DNA of 64,000 nucleotides from Adineta steineri (taxonomy: Eukaryota > Rotifera > Eurotatoria > Adinetida > Adinetidae), in NCBI GenBank assembly GCA_905250115.1, contig CAJNOI010000028.1:500134-564133 (forward strand), read 5' to 3'. The notes under the pieces are model-generated. The model saw nothing but the letters and a program-made list of their open reading frames with translations, searched no databases and had not been told where the DNA came from. The translations under genes were made by a program, and so were the position numbers. The first letter of the stretch is position 1; every line of letters starts with the position of its first letter. This document shows, one piece after another, positions 33,825-45,966 of the stretch.

Positions 33825-34246
33825 TGATAATATTAAGTTAATTTGTCACATGTATTTTATACTAATCTTGTGTAATCACAGTTGGCAAAAATTCACTAAA
33901 CTTGCGCCAGATCGCGCCTAAACTTTCGTCAATTGACGAAGAGACAGTAGGCCAATCTTTTTCTACCGTAACTATAGATTAGTTCAGCATAGTGACAATT
34001 TCATGTATTAGACATAATGCATTCATCGCACGAATGATTCGAGAGTAATTAATCGATCATGATAAAATCATAGTTGTTTTCATTTTCGATCTATTTTTAG
34101 TATTTCATTGCAAACATGATAAATCATTGTATACATTATTTTCTAAATCAATTGAATCTGTTTTCTTTCTATTTACTGTTACATATAGAAAAACAAACTC
34201 GAGACAAAAAAGAAACAAAAAATAAAAGGAAAAAAAAATACATAAT
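33825..34246. other. spacer before Sin1 3' end
   Basis: AT-rich; includes the 3' UTR of Sin1 on the minus strand. No gene seen. Confidence 0.4.
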
Positions 34247-37200
34247 CTAAGATTTAGTTGATCCACCACTGTTTCCAAGACCAGCTCCGAGTAAATTAAA
34301 AATAGAACGTCGTTTCTTTGTATTATCACGTCGTAATTGTAATTGATCTTCATATGTATCACGACCTTGAGGATTTTTTAATTTAATTATATTAAGAATT
34401 TGATCACGAAATTGTTCAGCTGTTTCTAATGTTGATTCTAATTCATATGTTTGAAATGTTCGTGAACCATCCGATTCTTGTTGACTTTCAACAACAAAAT
34501 GAACACGTGTACGATCTATTTTATAAATAAATCTTAATTAATATCGAAAAAACAAAATTCATTTACCTTTTTTTTTATTTGAATCTTTACTTAATAAAGT
34601 ACAATCAACTAAACGTTGTGTTGTTAATGACATAGTTTGCCATGTTAATCGACTTGCTTTTTCTAATAATTCAAAACGTATTTGTTCACCGGATACATCA
34701 ATTTTAATTTTATAATGTTTACTACTACCCGATTTAATATAATAATCAAATGAATAAATTTTCTGATTGAGACTTTCATATAAACGATTTAAATGAATAA
34801 TTGGGTCTAATTCAACTAAACTTTCTTGTGCAGCAATATGTATTGAAGCTCTCCCACTTGAACTAACAGATTTTCGTGGTTCATTTGTTGTTGTTGGTGG
34901 TGGTGTTATTGATCGAGATGAATCATCACACGATTCACTATCATCATCAAGTTCATCATCAGAAAAATTTTCATTATTATTTGTTGGTATCAAAGTTGAA
35001 GAAGGATTTACTGGAGTTACTTGTTCAATTAATGCTAAATGAGGAAAAGCATATTCACCAATAGGTCGTGTATGTGTTAATGGAGGAAAATCATCTTCAG
35101 CTAGTCCATTATCATCAGCAATATAGAGCGAATATTTGGACGGATCTTTTTGTCTACAAAAATAAAAATCAATAATAATAATTTCTTCTGAAAGAAATTT
35201 CATACGTTAAAAGTGGTTCTCGATTTTCTATTGTATATTTATAACAAATAAAACCAATTGTTTCTTCTACACTTGCATGAGAAAAAACGATAACTGGAAG
35301 TTTTTGAGATTTCAAATGAACAATAAATGTTTTCGATTGATTTGTACTTATATTTGGCTAAATAATACAAAATAAGATTTTTTTGAATAATTATTTTGAC
35401 GTTATTAACATACTGTTCCATCAAATTTGGCATATTGTACAAATGCATTTTGTTTATGCGTTGATGATTGAAGAAGAGCTGTGAGAGGTGATGGTTGTAC
35501 TAGAGGTCGAATTGGTTCTGTACGACGTTGAAATAAAGATGAAGAAGAATTTTCATCATTTTCGGAATGATTTGATTCATCTGAATCTATTCAAATTAAA
35601 AAATAATTTATTTATTATCAAATATTTTTTTCTGGAATTACTTTGAGGTTGAGGTGGATCTTGCCAAGAAATAACTTCAACTTTACGTTTTGCTTCATTT
35701 TCAGTTTTTATTTCATCCAATCGACCTAATGTTTCACATCGAACTCGTCGAACTGAAAAAATATGATTAGCAAATATTTTATATATTTCTGAATAAATTA
35801 AAAAACAAATATCTTAAGAAGAAAGCTTTTATTGTTCGACATGCAAATTATTTTGATCAATGAAAATTTTTTCATTATGTGCTCAATCAATAAACTCTTG
35901 AAATTTAAGTAGAATGCCGATTCCTGTTCTTTAATAAGATCTACTTCAATAGATTTTCTTCGCTATTTTTAACCCTTTCGTTACAGAATTTTTTTCCTCT
36001 GCATTGAAACTCAATATATTTCAAACCTAGCTGTTTTTAGAAATAGGGACCGGTGACGGATTGAGAAGCGTCCGATCTTGCCTTTTCGAAAATTGCAGTT
36101 TACGGCTAATAGGGACATATGCAGAAGGTGATTCATCGGATATGAAGTATAAGTAATACTGAACCTTATTATACTTGAACAAAAATTTTTATTAATTGTA
36201 AAGCTTATTGAGTGTTTTTATGAAATAGCAAAAATAGTTTTGAGGATGTGGGTGTGAAGGTCGAAGAAAAAGAGAAACCTACATTCACACCCTTTCATAG
36301 AATACCCTCTTTAATTTGCTTTTAAGAAATCGCACATCGATTTCTGTGAATTTTACTATAAAAAAAATAATTAAAAACAAGTGTAGCTTTTTTTATACTA
36401 TTGTGACGAAAGGGTTAATTACGAAATATCGAAATACTTGTGAATCTTCAGAAAATGAGTGCAAATAGTAATATTATTAAAAATAAGTAATAAAAGAAAT
36501 TTATATTAATTTTGATTGAGGAAGATGAACAATATCTTAAGGAGAAAACCAAATAGTCTGTTAAAAGTATTAAATTACCGTATCCAGAAGATTATGTTAA
36601 TACTTTAATGTTATTAATATCGAAATGAACAGCTAAGTATGTGTAAGTAGTTTATATTGACGTTAGAGATAAAGCATGGCTCCTCCTTTCTTATCGTCAT
36701 GATCAATCAGATAAAAAACTAATGTCAGAATCGCTAACTAACAAAGTCTTTAATTGAAATTGATGAAGCATATTTCCATAATTAGTATGTTGAGAAAGAT
36801 TCTAATCAACTAATATCACTCATATTCAACAAGAGAATTGTCTGATGTAATTAAAATCTTTAATCCGATATAATATCGATCCTTCTTTTGAGAGTTATCA
36901 ATTTCAATGTCAACATACGTTCTCCTTCTGAAACTGATTGATAGGAATAAGTATTGTCTTCTATCTATTCATGATCAATATATTACTTGAATAAATATTT
37001 TCTTTGGTATATCTTATTTTTCTCAATAGGAATAGTTTAGATAAAATAAAAATATGTATCTATATGTTTATTTATCAATCTGTTGATAAATTTTTGTGAT
37101 ATCATTTGCTTGTGTGCAAGATTTTAGTAAGCGACTTTTGATGGTAATTTTTAATAATTCTTATATCGAAGCATGTGTAGTTTGTTAAATGAAATTTGAG

Positions 37201-37750
37201 CAGCTTAGAATAATCAATTAGATTAAAAAAAAACAAAAAAAAAAAATAAATATAAATCTTACGATGGTCAGAATATTCATTTGAATAATCTTCGAAATAG
37301 ATTGTACTGATTAAAAAAACACAGTGGGAGTGATTATCTCTGATTTAATATGGAAGAAGAACTGAGAAAACGATTACATAAACATACCTTGAACATTGGT
37401 TGCTGTCCATTCAGGTGAATGTTTTAATTCATCAAGAATAAAAGCAGGATCTGTTCGTAATAACGTCAATAAATCAGTTTTCTCAATATCAATTGATTTT
37501 CTATTTATATAATAAAATGAAAATTTAGAATTATATACATTTTTCTAACTAACGTTTTTGCTATATTTCTTCGTCGTTGTTCAGTTTCAACATCTTGACT
37601 AATAATTTTATCGCATAATTCTGTGTCATCACAGATTATAAAACCTTTAAGATAATATACAATAAAATATAGAAAACAAGCAATTAATAATAATTTACCA
37701 TGACGGATGCGTCGTAATATAACTTGTGGATCGCCACCGCCAAGGCTCAT
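34247..37750 (-). CDS. MAPKAP1: Sin1/MAPKAP1, TORC2 subunit
   Basis: Sin1 is the substrate-recruiting subunit of TOR complex 2, which phosphorylates AKT/PKC-type kinases. Coding exons (minus): 37750-37699, 37644-37554, 37500-37388, 35752 to about 35641, about 35587-35413, about 35355-35206, about 35155-34565 and about 34515-34247. The N-terminus (DPQVILRRIRHG, IICDDTELC) matches Sin1. The CRIM domain runs from FVQYAKFDG through VEETIGFICYKYT to the acidic loop ADDNGLAEDDFPPL and ends HLALIEQ. A long Ser/Asp-rich linker follows. The C-terminal PH domain begins near YYIKSGSSKHYKI and ends with a helix (EQFRDQILNIIK). I cannot see a clear Ras-binding domain between CRIM and PH. Intron 3 is 1635 nt and contains a piggyBac-type MITE. 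Confidence 0.9.
35969..36418. mobile_element. piggyBac-type MITE in a Sin1 intron
   Basis: The element is bounded by TTAA at 35969-35972 and 36415-36418, the invariant piggyBac target. Its ends are inverted repeats starting CCCTTTCGT (left CCCTTTCGTTACA, right reverse complement CCCTTTCGTCACA). The 442 bp body has no ORF. A 20 bp inner pairing around AGGATGTGGGTGTGAAGG and CCTACATTCACACCC adds dyad symmetry. Confidence 0.75.
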
Positions 37751-38513
37751 TTTTTACCTATCTAAAACAAGAATGTATACATTAAATAAAGATTATTATG
37801 ATGATTTTTTACAATAAGGAACTTATATACAAGTACTTTATCAAGAGAGATTGGTTAAATGATCTTTTATTACGAAGAACTTTTTCTTATCTGAATATAC
37901 TTAAACAATAGTAAAAGATGTAAAATATGTTTTAAGAAATATTCATTTAAGTAAATAAGAATATATGATTAATAACTTGAATATCTTGTTGATTATTTTT
38001 GATCTGTTAATGAAACAAAACAAAAGGAAGATGAGTTTAGAAAGTGTTCCGGAATCGACATAACCAATCATTTATTTATCTTAGTATCAAAATTTGATGC
38101 TATGAATCATTGTGTAATTATTAATTGGTTATAAGTAGTTTTTTTATAATCAAAAATATTTCTATTCGAATAAAAATCTTTTCAATGGGTAAAATTTAAC
38201 TACGAAAGATTCCGAATAGATTTTTATAATTAAACAATCAATAAAATATAAACAATCATAGATGTCACTAGTTGACATTTACTCACAAAATTCATCTATA
38301 TAAAACATGATATTTTTGTCTTAATTCTCTGAAAATGTCAAAAATCAATTGATAGATTAAATTACAAAACATATTTTATTTATCAAATGTCAAATATTAG
38401 TTGCGCGACGTATAAATATAAACATATTCGATTTCTATACTCAATTGATTTGTTTGAGTAAGCTATATGACTTGAATAAGAATTATGTAAAAATTAACAA
38501 TCTTTAGTATTTA
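37751..38513. other. intergenic region upstream of Sin1
   Basis: Holds the Sin1 promoter and the 3' UTR of the RBR-like gene. AT-rich, no repeats or RNA genes recognised. Confidence 0.4.
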
Positions 38514-39450
38514 TTAATTATTATTAAGCGAAGCATATTCACAATTTTTATTACAACTTCTTATATATGCTCCTGTTTTTTTATCGATATCAATTTTTCC
38601 CAAACATTTCCAACAAAATTTTTGTCCACAATAATTTTGTCCACCATGATCACATTTATCTTTAGCTTGAACACATGTATGTGTTCCATATCGACAACAT
38701 GTCATTACATCACAACCTTCAAATTTCATAATTGGGGTACGACATGTTTGATTTGGACATTGTTTTGTAAAAGCAAGAACAGTTAAATCTGACGCTAAAT
38801 CAGGATTTTGAGTACGTTCTGTATCAAATTCATCACAGGTATAACCTGTATGCCATTCAATCGAATGTCGAAAACATAATGGTTGATAACATGCATAGCA
38901 TGTATAGTATCTATATATAAAGAAATGATTCTATATCAGTATAAGACAAAATAATTTTAAAATATTTTATACCCAAGTAAATCTTTATGATTTGAAACAA
39001 GTTGTCCAGCACCACATCCTTTTTTCGATTTACACCATCGAAATTCTTCGTCGGTTTCAAGAAGTCGATTTAATAAAAGTTTATCTACTAGGTCTTTTAA
39101 ACGAGCATCAAGAAGATGATAATATTCTGTAGGTTCGAATACTACATTACATGTTGGCATAGGACATTCAAAACGATGAGTACCTTTAGAATTGATATTA
39201 CTGGAAATATTTTGTGTAAAACATGGAATACAACAAGCGGCTTCATGTCGACATGTTTTTGAAAGAGTAACTAGAGTTAGATTATTGTCACTGCATATTG
39301 AACAGGTACCTTGACGTTCTTTTGGATAGAGACTGGATTGTTTTGGAACTACCGATTCTGATGATTTGTTCAACAGGTCAGCGAATTTTTTGAACTATAA
39401 AATCATTTAATAATTTCGGAAAAATAAAGAATTCTATTATAGTTTACCAT
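38514..39450 (-). CDS. RING-IBR-RING (RBR) E3 ubiquitin ligase-like protein
   Basis: RBR ligases accept ubiquitin from an E2 on a Cys in the last RING, then pass it to substrate. Coding exons 39450-39448, 39394-38973 and 38910-38514 give 273 residues. The first coding exon is just ATG followed directly by GTAAAC; joining gives MFKKFADLLNK. RING1 is CSICSDNNL...CRHEAACCIPC...CPMPTC, the IBR has CKSKKGCGAG...YTCYACYQPLCFRH, and the last RING has CPNQTC...FEGCDVMTCC...CWKC. The Cys of FEGC sits where the catalytic Cys of parkin/HHARI lies (GGC). The last finger has extra Cys/His residues inserted before CWKC. No transmembrane segment. Substrate unknown. Confidence 0.75.
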
Positions 39451-40754
39451 GATTGAAAATAGAAAAGAAAACAAATTTCACTTTTTGCTTTGTAATATTC
39501 TTGCTGGTTTCTTTGTAAATCGATAGAAATTAGTCATATGTTTCTTTTTATTTGACCGGTCGTTTATATTAGTAGAAGAGAAAAGAAAAAAGTTGGAATA
39601 TACCAAGTTATGTTGTTGTTGTTGTTAACAATATGATAAGAAAAAACGTGGATATTGCACAACACTATGACGCATAATAAAGAGAAAAATTCTTGAAGAA
39701 CAGAAACGAAATAAGTTAAAACATGCTTTTCAAAAATTGTGAATACTTAAATAACATCAATTGAATATATTGCATAGCAACAAAAAGAATGATGTTAAAT
39801 CTTAGTGATGTAGTTGAAAAGTGTTTGATGATGAAAAGTATTTATCTGAACTAAAGTTATTTGAAATTCTAGAATTGAATTTGTTCAAATATACAGTAAT
39901 AGAAAATCATTTGTTTTTCGATGACATTATAGAAGTGATCACTTTGCTATATCTTTCTACAGAATATAACGTATTTTGCAATGATATTCTAGCAATGTCG
40001 TTCGTATACTATTCGATTGTAGATAGATTCTTTAACTGATTTTGAAGATCTTCAAGTTGCTTTGTTTATCAATCCATTTTTCGTTTTAAAAGATTATTTT
40101 GTCATCTAAGATTAACTCTCAATCGATAAAAGTGTTGACGATGATCAAATGCATACTTCAAGAATAATAATAAATGATATTCATCACATATACATATAAT
40201 ATTAGATTTATCCGATTGACATTATGACTTCTTTCACGCTATTATTGATAGTCATTACGTTATAGTATATATTGTCTGTAATTATAAATTAATCTTTAAG
40301 TTTTATTCCTTTGTTGCGATAGCAAAATGAATTATTTACAGCATATATAAACATATCGAAAAATAAAAGTTCGAGTTGTATTACGCTCAATGTCCCTGAT
40401 GCTTTTTTTCTCTTAATACCATATTCTTTTCGTTTCAATTTTCCAACAATTAATACTACATAGCTGTGTAACTGCATTTAATCCTATCAATAAAATTATA
40501 AAAGTATCGAAAGTCCATAGAACTACAAGCTAAACAAAGAGCAACTTGTGTTTTCGATGAATGTATCATTTTTGAATTATTTATGGCATGAACACATAAG
40601 AATAATAATCTTTTTTAGTATATTAAAAGAAATAGTTTAGCATACAGCTTTGATTAAAAAACATCACCCGAACAGAAATTTCATACTGTTCATAGATCTG
40701 TTGATCAATCTCATGGTTAGCACTCTAAATACTAAATTGTCTTTATTTATTAAA
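39451..40754. other. intergenic region
   Basis: AT-rich, with a GTT trinucleotide run near 39610-39625. Open frames at 39821-40039 and 40289-40477 show no support. Nothing else seen. Confidence 0.5.
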
Positions 40755-42746
40755 TTAAATGATATAGTAATTATTCGTGTTTTGCACATGTGGATTAATG
40801 AGATGATGTTGAACAAGGAGACCAACAGTGGTTAAAGCGAGTTTTTCTTCGACAGCTGGTCCTCGATTTTGCCAGTATTCACCAAAAACACCATGTGAAT
40901 CAGCTGGATTTAGTTCAGAAACAGTGAAACCTGCACGAGCAATAGCAACAGTTAACCGATGCATATCTTGATCAGCAATTAATACAGGTATACGACCAGT
41001 ATAATGTGGTTCCTCGAATTCGTGAGCAAAGCTATCAAAAGTATCATCAGTACGACGTCCTGATCTTTTCTTATCGAATATAGGAAGAGCAAATACGACA
41101 GCACGAATATTTTTATATGATGGTCCATCCTCTTCGAGTACTCTTCGAATAGCAACTGCAGAAGCTGTTCGTACTATGGTATCGACTCCTATATGTTTAC
41201 CAGAAAAAACTCCAAGTCCAATACCTGTCTCCACGACAACTTGTACTCCTTCTTCATCACATGCCCGTAGTCGTAATCTAGCCATATACGTTAAATCACG
41301 TAAAAGACGATCTTCGTTTAATATGCCTGAAGGGCCACCTCTCTTTAGAGCGAAATCTCTCTCATTAAGCAAAGCTGGCTCATTCTTATTTCGATCAACT
41401 TCAAAAACTTCTTTCCAATTTGATATATAAACGATAATATCGCCAACATCATGTTTTCGCCCAGCAAAATCAATACCAGTGACTGAAACAAGTTTAATCC
41501 GATTGGGCCAATCGTCGTCTATACTACGTTGTATAATTTTGGCATCAAACTCCATTAAAATAGGACATGTTGAAATCCGAACAACAAACTTCATACGAAA
41601 AGCTTCTTCGCCATTATCACTTTGACCTTGTAAAGCTTTTTGAAGAAATCCATTAGTCATACCATTGATCTGTTTAGCTGCATAAACTTTGTAAGACCTT
41701 TGCCAGTCAATAATTTCCTGAACAGTCATGGCAAATGAACCAGTAGTGTTAAAAGGAAAATGAATCTTTTCATTTGGTGACATCGATTCAGGACGTTTAT
41801 CCAACTGGAATGCTTTAACACCTTGAGCAATATATTTCCCTGGGATATTATGGAAGCCAAATGTTTTTTTGAGAAACTTTTCCATTTGATCAGTTTCTAA
41901 TTCACATTTACCACTCATCGGTCCATCTTTATCCATTGGGTTAAGTAACATAAGCTGGTGAAATAAATTTTTTATATTTTTACTTATAGATTCAGTAAGA
42001 CCAAATGTGATGCTCGGATATTTAGATGATTGAGGTATGATAGATAAATTTGGTTCGCACGATGGTTTTGAGCCTTGTGTTGCGGAACTATCATCTTGTA
42101 GCATTTTATTCGATGCAACTAGTTCACTTTGTTTTTCTTTGGCAGTAACTGCGTTTTGTCTAGGCGAAGTTGCGCTGTCATGTTCGTTTTTATCTGAACT
42201 TTCGATTTTAATAAGATGAAAAGGCGTAGTAGCAGTATCGGAGATAAGTCTGATACCTGACAGTTTTTTTAATTCTCGTCGAAAATCTTCATAATTTTGT
42301 TTCAATAACTTAACTGTCTCTTCAGTAACCCTGATATTTTTCTCCCTGAAATTAAATTGTGTGTCTCTCTGAACCAACAAGTTTGATAAATACGTGTTTG
42401 ATTGTTTTGCTAATTGGACAAAATCCTTTCGTGCTTTCTCAGCATTGTGACGAATCTGTTCAATAGATTTAGTTTCCCATTGATTGATATCGGCTAGCAA
42501 CTGTTCTTTTATCGTCTGTTGATTGCGCTGCTGTTTCGAACTATCGTAGTCTTGTATAATTTTGTCCATTTGCTGGCGGAGCTCTTTTTGATGCTCATCG
42601 CTGTGTTTAAAACAGAATAATTTGTCACATCCAGAGCATATAGTTGGTGTCTGGTCACTGTTACATACAGAGCAAAGTAGATTCGTACTACTACTTGCGC
42701 TTCTATTGTTCAAGTCCGTTTTTTTTTGAGGATGGTGATATGTCAT
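40755..42746 (-). CDS. B-box-like zinc finger/coiled coil fused to PARG/macrodomain-like domain
   Basis: Intronless, 663 residues. N-terminal zinc finger at residues about 25-50 (CSVCNSDQTPTICSGC, then CFKHSDEH) resembles a B-box. Residues about 55-180 are charged and coiled-coil-like, and 185-240 Ser/Glu-rich. From about 255 to the end runs a large domain shared with the gene at 44596: notable motifs are MSGKC...QMEKFL, RACDEEGVQVVVETGIGLGVF, LIADQDMHRLTVAIARAGF and NPADSHGVFGEYWQNRG followed by VEEKLALT. A glycine-rich TGIGLGVFSG loop and a late Glu-Glu pair recall ADP-ribose-binding macrodomain/PARG folds; from memory the best match is the DUF4804 (MavL-like) family, which includes Legionella effectors. 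If so it would bind or hydrolyse ADP-ribose on proteins. That assignment is inference; the zinc finger is seen directly. Confidence 0.6.
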   Translation of the reverse strand: MTYHHPQKKTDLNNRSASSSTNLLCSVCNSDQTPTICSGCDKLFCFKHSDEHQKELRQQMDKIIQDYDSSKQQRNQQTIKEQLLADINQWETKSIEQIRHNAEKARKDFVQLAKQSNTYLSNLLVQRDTQFNFREKNIRVTEETVKLLKQNYEDFRRELKKLSGIRLISDTATTPFHLIKIESSDKNEHDSATSPRQNAVTAKEKQSELVASNKMLQDDSSATQGSKPSCEPNLSIIPQSSKYPSITFGLTESISKNIKNLFHQLMLLNPMDKDGPMSGKCELETDQMEKFLKKTFGFHNIPGKYIAQGVKAFQLDKRPESMSPNEKIHFPFNTTGSFAMTVQEIIDWQRSYKVYAAKQINGMTNGFLQKALQGQSDNGEEAFRMKFVVRISTCPILMEFDAKIIQRSIDDDWPNRIKLVSVTGIDFAGRKHDVGDIIVYISNWKEVFEVDRNKNEPALLNERDFALKRGGPSGILNEDRLLRDLTYMARLRLRACDEEGVQVVVETGIGLGVFSGKHIGVDTIVRTASAVAIRRVLEEDGPSYKNIRAVVFALPIFDKKRSGRRTDDTFDSFAHEFEEPHYTGRIPVLIADQDMHRLTVAIARAGFTVSELNPADSHGVFGEYWQNRGPAVEEKLALTTVGLLVQHHLINPHVQNTNNYYII

Positions 42747-44595
42747 TAATGAAAACCTCTTCTAAAAGATTTTATCTGTAATTGTTTATCAAAGCAAAAT
42801 AAAACATTTTACAACGTGCACAGACTTTAATACTTGTTGTTCTTATTTTGTGGAGCGTCGAATCGCTTACCATCAACAATAAGAACGCAAAAAGAAAAGA
42901 AAAGAAAACGTTCGAAGAGTTCTCATTTCTCTTACTTTATTTTGTTAACAAAGCGACGTTAAATAACAGTGAGAAATAAAAGAAAAAACTGTGTCTTTCA
43001 AAGAAAAAATCTCTATCACATGGATACATTTAGCCTTAGTAAATCGTCATTAACCTTTTAGCTGTGAAAATAAGTATCTTTCAATAAATAAGATGATGAC
43101 TTTTTATTCATACAATTGAACAAAAGTTATATGATATAGTCGTTGTTCATATTCATGTTATTATTCAATAATAATAATAATAAATAGAAAAATATCCAGA
43201 TTTTTAATAGTTAACAGATAGTTTATTTCTATAAATTTGAACCTTATCTCAATAGATAGCATTTTATTTTTCATAAAGTAGATTCGTACTCAGTATGAAT
43301 ACTTTAGAAGAAATAATATACAGAGTATACAAACTATCTCTGTTATTCGGAAGATTTTTACAGAATATATATCTCTACCTATAGTAAAAATAAATAAATA
43401 TTTATTTTTTAATAAGAAAAATTTTAAGTGGATTTCTAGTACAATATACTAACCGAACTTATTTTATATTAGACAAGAATTTGAATAAAATTCTATAAAA
43501 TATTTCTAGGTTTAAATCTTAAACTAAATAGTTATAATTAAATCGCATCGATAATATTCATTTTTGTGTTTACTTCAAAATACACTCATTTATAAAATAA
43601 CATCTGTTATTTTGATTACTATCAGAACAGAATAAATATAACGTAAAACTTTTACAGTAGTACCAACTATTAAGATTTCTAAGAGAATAGAAAAGATGAC
43701 ATGTAAATTCTAGGAAAATATATTCAAGTTCGGATTACTAGATAAAAGGATTATTATCTTCTCTATAACATTTTTTGTAAAAAGAAAAAGATAAGAAAGA
43801 AATGAGGCGATATATAAAATACAGTAGAAACATACAACATTCATATCTATTATTATCGATCATACATTAAAACTATCTTTATAATTTATCATTACACGAA
43901 GAAAAATTATTATTGAATAGAATATAATAGTTTTAGTAATTACCAAAACAGAAGAAAATAATAAAAGTCAGATAAACATGATACATAAAAAATAGTATAA
44001 AAGTGGAAGTAACGAAGAGTAAAATGTATTTCCTGTAGTTATAGTTTTATTTTAATGATAAATAAAGAGATTTAAAGCTTATACTTTCTATTATGTTAAT
44101 AAAATATTCCTTTCGCTCGTAAAAAAACTTCTTGATGTTCTATTCTTTCGCTGAAAAGTTGCGACTTTTTTTAATGGTATTATTAATATATTAGTATCAA
44201 TGACTATCTACTTCCAACGGATTGTCTAGTTCAAAAATTAACTATTCGTAATTCTGAAAATCAAAGAAAATTGTAATTTCTGAAAGAGATTACTGTGAAA
44301 CTATGTAGAAGATTAGAGAGTTGCATTGAAATCGCGAGTTACAAAACTAACATAACAATAAGATGACGACTTTTCGACGAATAATTTGCCGTAAGAATTG
44401 CAATGAAGAAAGAAAAAAACATTTTATCACATGTGCGCCACTATTGGAAGAAAAATGTTCTTTTTTTTCTTTCTTCCTAGTTGGTAATTCCGACAGCACA
44501 TAAAAGTAATGTTTTTATTAACTAATTCTGTCTTGTTTGCTTTTTAGTTGAATTTTTACTTACTACATTTTATAATATAACGATTAATTATTCAC
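42747..44595. other. shared divergent promoter region of the PARG-like pair
   Basis: 1.85 kb of AT-rich sequence between two head-to-head genes. No ORF, inverted repeat or TE end recognised, so the head-to-head arrangement is not explained by a visible palindromic arm. Confidence 0.5.
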
Positions 44596-45966
44596 ATGGC
44601 GGAACAATCATCACCACTGCCTTATGAATCTGCTTCCTTCGGTATTACGGAGTCTACAAATTCCGAAATAGTCACTCTGTTCGAACATCTCCAACAATTG
44701 CAGCCTATGGATAAAAATGGACCAATGAGCGGTCGATGTGGTCCACAAACTGAACAAATGGAAAAGTTTCTCAAAAACACATTTGGCTTTCAAAATATCC
44801 TAGGAGAATATATTGTTCAAGGTGTTAAAGCATTCCACTTGGATAAACGTCCAGAATCGATGTCACTAGATGAAAAGATTCAATTTCCTTCTGACACTGC
44901 TGATTCATTTGCCATGACTGTTAGCGAAATTATTGACTGGCAAAGATCTTATAAAGTTTATGCAGATCAACATATCAAAGGTATGACTGAAGAATTTCTT
45001 CAAAAAGCTTTACGAGGTCAAAGCGAAGATGGTGAAGAAGCTTTTCGTATGAAGTTTGTTGTTCGAATTTCAACATGTCCTATCCTAATGGAGTTTGATG
45101 CCAAAATTATACCACGTAATCTAGATGAGGATTGGCCTCATCGAATTAAACTTGTTTCAGTCACTGGTATTGATTTTGCTGGTCGAAAACATGATGTCGA
45201 TGATATTCTCTATTTTATATCGAATTGGAGAGACGTTTTCAAAGAAGATGAAAAATCAGGTATGCCATTAGTATATCATAGAGATTTTATACCAAAACCC
45301 AATGGATCTACAGCTAAGCTTTGTGAAGAACGTCTTCGAGAAAGTCTTACGCGCATGGTTAAAATACGACTACGAGCATGTGATGAAGAAGGAGTACAAG
45401 TTCTCGTTGAGACAGGTATTGGACTTGGAGTTTTTTCTGGTAGTGATATTGGAATTGATGGAAAAGTACGAGCGCATTCTGCAAAAGCTATTCGAAGAGT
45501 ACTCGAAGAAGATGGACCATCATATAAAAATATTCGTGCTATCGTATTCGCTTTACCTATATTTAATAGAGGTGAATCAAATAACCGTATTCCTAATACT
45601 TTCGATGGTTTCGTAAATGAATTTAAATCGAAATATACTGGTTGTATACCTGTATTAATTGCTGATCAAGATATGCATCGATTAACTGTTGCTATTGCTC
45701 GTGCAGGTTTCAATGTTTCTGAACTAAATCCAGCCGATTCACATGGTGTTTTTGGTGAATACTGGCAAAATCGAGGACCAGCTGTAGAAGAAAAGCTTGC
45801 TTTAACCACTGTTGGTCTCCTTGTTCAACATCATCTTATTAATCCACACGTACTTAAATCGGAAAGCTACCATCTATTAGATGTAAGTGAGGGACAGATC
45901 TTGGACATGCATACCTCGTTTTTAGTTGACAATAAACCTGTCCCCAGTTGTTGTGTTAAGCAATAA
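44596..45966 (+). CDS. PARG/macrodomain-like protein without zinc finger
   Basis: Intronless, 456 residues. It starts MAEQSSPLPYESASFGI and aligns with the C-terminal 400 residues of the divergent neighbour at 40755-42746 (about three quarters identical by eye), with the same TGIGLGVFSG loop, LIADQDMHRLTVAIARAGF and ADSHGVFGEYWQNRGP plus VEEKLALT motifs. It lacks the zinc finger and coiled coil and has its own C-terminal extension ending PVPSCCVKQ; a C-terminal Cys pair could be lipidated, but this is speculative. All large conserved blocks are kept, so it is probably functional. Activity as in the neighbour is inferred only. Confidence 0.65.
   Translation: MAEQSSPLPYESASFGITESTNSEIVTLFEHLQQLQPMDKNGPMSGRCGPQTEQMEKFLKNTFGFQNILGEYIVQGVKAFHLDKRPESMSLDEKIQFPSDTADSFAMTVSEIIDWQRSYKVYADQHIKGMTEEFLQKALRGQSEDGEEAFRMKFVVRISTCPILMEFDAKIIPRNLDEDWPHRIKLVSVTGIDFAGRKHDVDDILYFISNWRDVFKEDEKSGMPLVYHRDFIPKPNGSTAKLCEERLRESLTRMVKIRLRACDEEGVQVLVETGIGLGVFSGSDIGIDGKVRAHSAKAIRRVLEEDGPSYKNIRAIVFALPIFNRGESNNRIPNTFDGFVNEFKSKYTGCIPVLIADQDMHRLTVAIARAGFNVSELNPADSHGVFGEYWQNRGPAVEEKLALTTVGLLVQHHLINPHVLKSESYHLLDVSEGQILDMHTSFLVDNKPVPSCCVKQ

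Noticed and set aside
39357..39373. start of the RBR-like protein at MNKSS
   Set aside because: The codon there is TTG, not ATG; the spliced ATG at 39450 gives a better start.
42747..44595. palindromic breakpoint between the head-to-head PARG-like genes
   Set aside because: No inverted similarity extends outside the coding regions, so a recent palindromic duplication is not supported.
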